From NCBI RefSeq assembly GCF_029931775.1, contig NC_079322.1, positions 21,960,542 to 22,024,541 of the forward strand: a stretch of DNA of 64,000 nucleotides, in the 5' to 3' direction. A program made the position numbers and the translations under genes. The DNA comes from Euleptes europaea. Taxonomy: Eukaryota; Chordata; Lepidosauria; Squamata; Sphaerodactylidae. This document shows positions 61,201-64,000 of the stretch, in pieces. The notes beneath the pieces are model-generated. The model was not told where the DNA came from. It did not search any database and was given only the letters and a program-made list of their open reading frames with translations. Numbering within the stretch: the stretch's first letter is position 1; each line of letters begins with the position of its first letter.

Positions 61201-62706
61201 TTGCCTGGGGCAAGTCCCCTGAGCCCCTGTTAAGTTTGTTTGTGGGGTTCAGTGGACTCTCGGGAACTGCTTTAGGATGGGGTGGGGGTGTCAGTAGAAA
61301 TTACCACTGCGCTGTTCTGCAAATGGAGAAGCTGCTCTGCCGGATGAATTGCATGGGATTCCCACCTTCTGTTTGCCTCGTAAGTAGGGTTGCCAACCTA
61401 CAGGTGGTAGCTGGAGATCTCCTGCTATTACAACTGATCGCCAGCCGATAGAGATCAGCTCTCCTGGAGAAAATGGCCGCTTTGGCAATTGGACTCTATG
61501 ACATTGAAGTCACTCTCCTCCCCAAACCCTGCCCTCTTCAGGCTCCGACCCCAAAATCTCCAGGTATTTCCCAACCCTACTCGTAAGGCTCATGCAGGGG
61601 CAGGGGGACTTTGTCAGGGAAAATCACTGAGCAGGATGGAAGTGCTTAACTCTTTCCCTACCTGCTGATGCTCCCTACAAATGCCCTCCCCACTGGTGTT
61701 TTAAAGTTGTTTTCTTCCAGCTGGGCCCCAAGAGCAGAAATAAGCCTGACTTGGATTATGTGTACTTGTTGGGGGAAAATCAACAAGTATAGATAGAGTT
61801 AGGCGCCTCATTCCACTCTCCTCTCCTCCAGTTCCCCCCACCTCACATCTAGTCAGTGTACTAATCTGCCCTTGGAGGGTAGGTACAATCTAGCAAACAC
61901 GACTCACACACAATCCTCATTGAAACAAACCTGAGGTTGAGGCAGAAGCTCAATTCCACAGTCCACAGTTTGAGGCAGAAATTCAAGCCCACAGAGCCAG
62001 CGTGGTGTAGTGGTTAAGAGCAGCAGACTCTGATCTGGAGAACCGGGTTTGATTCCCCACTCCTACACATAAAGCGTGCTGGGTGACCTTAGGCTAGTCA
62101 CAGTTCTCTCCAAACTCTCTCAGCCCCACCTACCTCACAAGATGTCTGTTGTGGGGAGGGGAAGGAAAGGTTATTGTAAGCCACTTTGAGACTCCTTAAA
62201 GGTATAGAAAAGCGGGGTATAAAAGCCAATTCTTCTTCTTCACATTGTTTACTTTTTAGTTGCTCATTGTTTTGGGAAGTCCTGAATTTGTCCCCTGCTG
62301 GTAGTGTCTAGAGGTACACTATTCAGGTTTCTGCCGTGGTGGTTGGTTGTGCTGCTCGTGGTTAATATTCTGACATAACCTGTGTGTCCATTTTGTTTAG
62401 GGACTCATTATCTTAGGGGTATTAACAACAACAGTCAACCATGGAGCAATGGAGCTGGTCGCAAAAAGCATGGACTAAAACCCATCAACCCCACGGAGGA
62501 AGGTTTGGCGAGCATTCATAGCGTTCTCTTCCGAAAAGACCCTTTTCTATGGAGGGCAGCCCTTCTCTATTACACTGTCTACCAAGCTAGCCAAATGTCC
62601 TTTAGCGATCTATTTCAGGACATTGGAAGGTTTGTCAAGGACCCCAGTACGAGGTGGGACTATTGTGTTCGAGCCAAGAGAGGTTCGACTGATACATCCC
62701 AGCCAG
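43184..62706 (+). CDS. MATCAP2: MATCAP2 (KIAA0895) tubulin carboxypeptidase, 5' five exons
   Basis: Metallopeptidase of the MATCAP/TMCP family (former DUF1704), reported to remove C-terminal residues from tubulin tails; MATCAP1 detyrosinates alpha-tubulin, while MATCAP2 has been linked to beta-tubulin trimming. Exons 43184-43211, 50774-51450, 56470-56613, 60996-61128 and 62401-62706 join in phase to about 429 codons. The first 175 residues are basic and probably disordered; the catalytic part starts near KLCILTAIKPSNVEREK. Zinc motif H325-E-I-G-T-H330, with a likely third ligand in NPTEEGLASIH. Ends at CVRAKRGSTDTSQP, so about 90 residues of a usual ~520 lie beyond the window. KIAA0895 rather than the paralogue KIAA0895L is favoured by the MMLESIRVTE start and ANLN as neighbour. 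Confidence 0.93.
43212..45000. other. MATCAP2 intron 1, first part: nothing recognised
   Basis: AT-rich intron; no repeat family or RNA gene recognised. Confidence 0.45.
45001..45362 (-). mobile_element. CORE SINE with a long 3' extension
   Basis: Minus strand: SINE body 45362-45150 (CTAACCTACCTCACAGGGTTG), followed by a purine-rich extension (GACAGAAAGAGGAAATAGTG, TGGGGAAGG). The same extension follows the SINE at 46868, in the opposite orientation. Confidence 0.6.
45361..45450. mobile_element. Palindromic MITE, about 90 bp
   Basis: Perfect 32-base arms 45371-45402 and 45409-45440 (CCTAAGGAGAGTTACTCCAG...), 6-base loop, weaker arms outside. Relatives at 52352, 54164, 55696 and 63668. Confidence 0.85.
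46340..46590 (+). repeat. Unclassified repeat, matches 47355-47595
   Basis: GAGGATACTTAAATCCAGTG, AAGACAGATCTTTCTACAA and AAAAATGTGAAATCTAAAA have close counterparts 1 kb downstream. Confidence 0.6.
46868..47595 (+). mobile_element. CORE SINE with a long 3' extension
   Basis: SINE head AGCCAGTGTGGTATAGTAG and AGGTTTGAATCCC, body to GGTGGGGTATAAATAATA (47075), then about 500 bases of purine-rich extension shared with 45001-45150 (inverted) and 46340-46590. Confidence 0.6.
47660..50020 (+). mobile_element. L1 LINE with ORF1 only
   Basis: GC-richer 5' leader (47660-48600), a broken ORF1 (48604-49549), then an A/T-rich 3' region with a G11 run at 49594-49605. No reverse-transcriptase or endonuclease sequence follows before the next SINE at 50026, so ORF2 is absent. 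Either an ORF1-only (HAL1-like) element or an L1 with a large internal deletion. Confidence 0.65.
48604..49549 (+). pseudogene. L1 ORF1 protein, frameshifted
   Basis: Three overlapping frames read in order as an L1 ORF1p: a coiled coil (48604-48945), the RRM with ESNLHIRNLPE (48920-49111) and the C-terminal domain with REILVSFFDNRMK and FTYKQVKHAVNSLEDIKNFL (49080-49549). Frameshifts fall near 48930 and 49100. RNA-binding chaperone in living L1s; not functional here. Confidence 0.85.
50026..50173 (+). mobile_element. MIR-like CORE SINE, 5' truncated
   Basis: CTCTCTCAGCCTCACCTACC, GTCTGTTGTGGGGAGGGGAG, GTAAGCCGGTTTGAGTCTCC and a CTTCT tail. Confidence 0.8.
50185..50743 (+). mobile_element. 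CR1 LINE 3' end next to MATCAP2 exon 2
   Basis: AGGTCTATAAAATTATGCA, GTGGAACTCCCTGCCCCAGG, GCACCTGGTTGGCCACTGTG and the terminal repeat TTCTTATGTTCTTATG. It ends 30 bases before the acceptor-proximal start of exon 2. Confidence 0.9.
50774..51450 (+). CDS. MATCAP2: MATCAP2 coding exon 2
   Basis: Large 677-base exon. Starts EKLHWPQREL, contains GILKDTFTTGTSSYNVLLQS, and ends YNPQFEYASPAMANVLAKYS, then a phase-0 donor CAG|gtaaag. The basic N-terminal part may contact microtubules (inference). Confidence 0.95.
51700..51758 (+). mobile_element. hAT-type MITE, 3' end only
   Basis: CCCCAAAAACCTCCCACC and GGGACCTGGCAACCCTA. Confidence 0.7.
51780..52025 (-). mobile_element. Chimeric SINE: CORE head, 5S piece, BovB-like tail
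   Basis: Minus strand: GTTTAAATCCCGGCTCACGC and GGGTGACCTTGGGCCAGTCA (CORE SINE), then CTGGCAAGCATTTGGATGAG (5S-like), then GGCAATGGCAAACCACCTCT and a GACGTGACGGCAAAAAAC end (BovB-like tail). Confidence 0.65.
52060..52150. repeat. TG/TA/CA microsatellite, self-complementary
   Basis: ATGTGTGTGTATATATATTT followed by GTGTGTATGCACACACATAC and a further TGTATGTGTGTG; the TG and CA runs can pair. Confidence 0.85.
52352..52400. mobile_element. Palindromic MITE, partial
   Basis: CAGTGCAGTCCTAAACT and GTGTAACTCTGCTTAGGAT; one arm is degraded. Confidence 0.55.
52560..52755 (-). mobile_element. MIR-like CORE SINE
   Basis: Minus strand: box-like GTAGTGGTGAGAGTGTCGG, AACCCAGGTTCTAGCCACGA and ACTGGGTGAGCTTGGACC; body diverged. 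Confidence 0.65.
53235..53441 (-). mobile_element. tRNA-derived SINE (CTCAGTGGTAGAG type)
   Basis: Minus strand: GGATCAGTGGTAGAGCATCT, box B GGTTCAGTCCC, AGAGCCGCTGCTGGTCAG, end GGCAGCCTCATGTATTC. Confidence 0.85.
53631..53830 (+). mobile_element. hAT-type MITE (TAGGGTTG family), reference copy
   Basis: 200 bp from TAGGGTTGCCAGCC to GACCTGGCAACCCTA with a perfect 8-bp target repeat CAGTGGGC (53623-53630, 53831-53838). With 61385-61579 this defines the family as hAT-like. Confidence 0.95.
53900..53916 (+). promoter_or_regulatory. Candidate CTCF-like motif
   Basis: CCGCTAGATGGCACTGT fits the CTCF core apart from the third base; in MATCAP2 intron 2. Motif match only. Confidence 0.3.
54164..54252. 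mobile_element. Palindromic MITE
   Basis: GCAATCCTAAGCAGATCTAC and TTTTAGGATTGC with an imperfect stem between; same family as 45361. Confidence 0.7.
54434..54505 (+). mobile_element. CORE SINE 3' fragment
   Basis: TTGTAAGCCGGTTTGATTC and a CTCTTCTTCTTCTT tail. Confidence 0.7.
55385..55595 (-). mobile_element. tRNA-derived SINE (CTCAGTGGTAGAG type)
   Basis: Minus strand: GGGGCTGTGGCTCAATAGTA, box B GGTTCAATCCCC, GCCACTGCCAGTCTGAGTAG, end GGCAGCTTCATGCG. Confidence 0.9.
55696..55782. mobile_element. Palindromic MITE, diverged
   Basis: TTGCAATCCTGAACAGAT and CTCTGTTTAGGATTGCA. Confidence 0.6.
55969..56412. mobile_element. hAT (Charlie-like) non-autonomous element
   Basis: 444 bp with ends CAGTGTGGTTCCCCAAG and TTTGGGAACCACTG and a perfect 8-bp target repeat ACTTAGAA (55961-55968, 56413-56420). 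No transposase frame. It ends 57 bases before MATCAP2 exon 3. Confidence 0.9.
56470..56613 (+). CDS. MATCAP2: MATCAP2 coding exon 3
   Basis: Forty-eight codons: KYGSYENFELATGG, RIWNYVRKYMMKEGCLGE. Acceptor ctctgcag; the donor GAG|gttggc is a weak match at +3 to +6, but the protein continues exactly at exon 4. Confidence 0.93.
57002..57211 (+). mobile_element. tRNA-derived SINE (CTCAGTGGTAGAG type)
   Basis: GGCATGCAGAAGGTCCCAGG, box B GGTTCAATCCC, AGACCCTGGAGAGCCACTGC, end AAGGCAGCTTCATGTG; box A is degraded. Confidence 0.85.
57212..58140. other. MATCAP2 intron 3 stretch, nothing recognised
   Basis: Several plus-strand frames are open by chance, but none resembles a known protein. Confidence 0.4.
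58146..58350 (+). mobile_element. hAT-type MITE (TAGGGTTG family)
   Basis: GAGGGTTGCCAACTACCAGG to GACCTGGCAGCCTTA; target repeats CCTCCAAC/CCTCAAAC, 7 of 8. Confidence 0.88.
58883..59135 (+). mobile_element. MIR-like CORE SINE
   Basis: Head CCAGCGTGGTGTAGTGGTGA, core GAGTGACCTTGGGCTAGTCA, GCCGCTTTGAGACTCC, CTCTTCTTC tail; near full length. Confidence 0.9.
59640..59875 (-). mobile_element. MIR-like CORE SINE, second subfamily
   Basis: Minus strand: CAGTGTGGTATAGGGGTTAG, CTGGGTGACCTTGGGCCAGC, CTAACCTACCTCACAGGGAT. Confidence 0.85.
59880..60340. other. MATCAP2 intron 3 stretch, nothing firm
   Basis: C/T-rich part at 60120-60330 may be the 5' portion of the repeat that ends at 60500; otherwise nothing recognised. 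Confidence 0.4.
60341..60500 (+). repeat. Unclassified repeat shared with 13690-13867
   Basis: CAGATTTTTCTGCAGATCTA, GCAGAAACATCTGTTGG and TCAGAATTAGATATATAGAT recur in the ANLN intron copy. Confidence 0.65.
60996..61128 (+). CDS. MATCAP2: MATCAP2 coding exon 4 (first half of zinc motif)
   Basis: IVVHVTEDLLSRASM, then REHWLEGMLRHEI and one base of Gly; donor ATAG|gtaagg. The intron splits HEIG|TH. Confidence 0.96.
61385..61579 (+). mobile_element. hAT-type MITE (TAGGGTTG family)
   Basis: 195 bp, TAGGGTTGCCAACC to CCCAACCCTA, with a perfect 8-bp target repeat CTCGTAAG (61377-61384, 61580-61587). Confidence 0.95.
61996..62242 (+). mobile_element. MIR-like CORE SINE, full length
   Basis: GCCAGCGTGGTGTAGTGGTT, GGGTTTGATTCCCCACTCC, TGGGTGACCTTAGGCTAGTC, tail TTCTTCTTC. 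Confidence 0.92.
62401..62706 (+). CDS. MATCAP2: MATCAP2 coding exon 5 (zinc ligands)
   Basis: Begins (G)THYLRGINNNSQPW; NPTEEGLASIHSVLFRKDPF carries the probable third zinc ligand; ends VRAKRGSTDTSQP with donor CCAG|gtaagc, phase 1. The next exon is outside the window. Confidence 0.96.
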
Positions 62707-62808
62707 GTAAGCTTGTCTCCCCCCCCCCCCCCGGTCAACTCAAATGTTTTTATTGAAAGCAATGGTTCAAATAGGGGTCTCAAGGGAGATCAAGAGACAA
62801 AGATTGAG

Positions 62809-62980
62809 GCTGGATCCAGCCAACTTTTTAACACTATCTTGTCCAAGTCCCTTATTTACTACAACGTATGTGCCATTTTCCACGCAGGTCCCGTGATCCC
62901 CAGTATAGCCTTTTTTGGAGGTCAGAGGGGATCCCACTTCCCTTTTTCCACCAGCTGAAAAACTGGTTAGATCCAACCCC
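62809..62980. mobile_element. MITE with TGGGTTGGATCCAG-type termini, diverged
   Basis: GGCTGGATCCAGCC at the left, GGTTAGATCCAACCCC at the right. Confidence 0.5.
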
Positions 62981-62992
62981 AAGTTGGGACAG

Positions 62993-63185
62993 AACCGGGT
63001 TTGCTTCCCCACTCCACCTGAAACTTGCTGGGTGACCTTGGGCTAGTCACAGTTCTCTCAGAACTTTTTCAGCCCCACCTACCTCACAAGGTGCCTGTTG
63101 TGGGGAGGGAAGGCGATTGTAAGCCACTTTGTGACTCCTTAAAGATAGAGAAAAGCTAGGTATAAAAATCAACTCTTCTTCTTCA
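62993..63185 (+). mobile_element. MIR-like CORE SINE, 5' truncated
   Basis: AACCGGGTTTGCTTCCCCAC, GGGTGACCTTGGGCTAGTCA, GTGCCTGTTGTGGGGAG, CTCTTCTTCTTC tail. Confidence 0.88.
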
Positions 63186-63189
63186 GACC

Positions 63190-63660
63190 AGACTGAGTCC
63201 TTAAAATCTTAAAGTGTTTGTCATGAAATATGGAAAGGATCTTTTGTGAGAATGGAGTTGGGGTACAAACTATTTATTGTTTAAAATGTAATTTTTTAAA
63301 AATGAAGCATAATACAAAGAGGACACGATTGAGATGTTTGATCCTCAGAATTACAGTTTGAACTTCTTTACTTATCATCAAAATTCTGAGCTAGATAATC
63401 CTTCCTTGATTCACTGCTCATTTTTGATGGAATATTGGGATTTAAAAGGATTAGAATCCCATTTGTAAAGACTTTGCCTGCATCACATACCATCACAAAG
63501 TTTCTATTTAGTGCCATACCTATTGATCCATCCCAGTTAGATCAATAGATGCTGGTGCAGCAAATTTTTTTGGACCAGGTTCTCAGTCTCAATTCCTTCA
63601 GTAGGATTAAGTTGATTTATATCCAAAATATATCAGATAACTAGGTTGGCACATGGAACT
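63190..63660. other. MATCAP2 intron 5, nothing recognised
   Basis: AT-rich intronic DNA after exon 5; the next MATCAP2 exon was not found before the window end. Confidence 0.45.
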
Positions 63661-63667
63661 GAAGTCT

Positions 63668-63960
63668 GATACTCAGCCTAATCCTAAATGGGTTTACTCA
63701 GGCATAAAAGATAAAGGCAAAGGTGCAAGCACCGGGTCATTCCTGACCCATGGGGTGACGTCACATCCCGACGTTTTCTAGGCAGACTTTGTTTGCGGGG
63801 TGGTTTGCCAGAGCCTTCCCCAGTCATCTTCCCTTTACTCCCAGCAAACTGGGTCCTCATTTGACCGACCTCGGAAGGATGGAAGGCTGAGTCAACCTTG
63901 AGCCGGCTGCCTATTGAATTCAATGGGGTGGATTTCCAAGTATGTGCATAGGACTGCAGC
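63668..63960. mobile_element. Palindromic MITE split by a SINE
   Basis: Left part CTCAGCCTAATCCTAAATGG, right part CAATGGGGTGGATTTCC and GCATAGGACTGCAG; the SINE at 63712-63911 lies between. Confidence 0.55.
63712..63911 (-). mobile_element. Sauria-type SINE, 5' truncated
   Basis: Minus strand: GTTGACTCAGCCTTCCATCC, GTCGGGATGTGACGTCACCC, GGTGCTTGCACC, CTTTATCTTTTAT end; the tRNA-like head is missing. Confidence 0.85.
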
Positions 63961-64000
63961 TGTCCTCAGATAGTGTTCTTTTCATCATTCTTAAATAAAG

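Overview
The window is vertebrate nuclear DNA, most likely from a squamate reptile (a gecko or other lizard is a guess). The evidence is two split genes with GT-AG introns and a squamate repeat load: Sauria-type SINEs with BovB-like tails, 5S rRNA-derived SINEs, MIR-like CORE SINEs, CR1 and L1 LINEs, and many short hAT-like elements.

Two host genes lie head to head. On the minus strand, a complete anillin gene (ANLN) runs from its start codon at 33654 to its stop at 4806. I could place 24 coding exons, all with GT-AG borders and matching phases. They sum to 3237 coding bases, or 1078 residues plus a stop, close to the 1124 residues of human anillin. On the plus strand, MATCAP2 (KIAA0895), a tubulin-tail carboxypeptidase, starts at 43184. 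Its first five coding exons (about 430 residues, including the zinc motif HEIGTH) are present, and the 3' end lies beyond the window. As I recall, the two genes also face each other in human 7p14. Here about 9.5 kb of repeat-packed DNA separates their start codons. Both products act on the cytoskeleton: anillin scaffolds actin, myosin, septins and RhoA at the cleavage furrow, while MATCAP enzymes trim tubulin C-termini.

Layout. 1-1276: 5' part of an endogenous retrovirus on the minus strand (gag start, tRNA-Ser primer site, LTR). 1277-3640: intergenic. 3640-33655: ANLN with its 3'UTR, introns holding SINEs, CR1, a pogo remnant and a GC-rich island. 33655-43183: shared 5' region with CpG-rich promoters at both ends, nested MITEs, hairpin elements and a possible processed pseudogene. 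43184-64000: MATCAP2, whose introns hold an ORF1-only L1, CR1, SINEs and a hAT element.

The most unusual material is a set of hairpin insertions. Two copies of one family (30391-30619 and 33960-34252) share the same non-palindromic head and carry 12-bp and 9-bp target-site duplications. A third, unrelated element (41905-42490) has 171-bp arms with one mismatch and a 14-bp duplication. The variable duplication lengths fit target-primed reverse transcription better than a DNA transposon. Other points of note are a MITE inserted into its own family, a SINE fusing a CORE head, a 5S rRNA piece and a BovB-like tail, and a 51-bp SINE with its own 15-bp target duplication.
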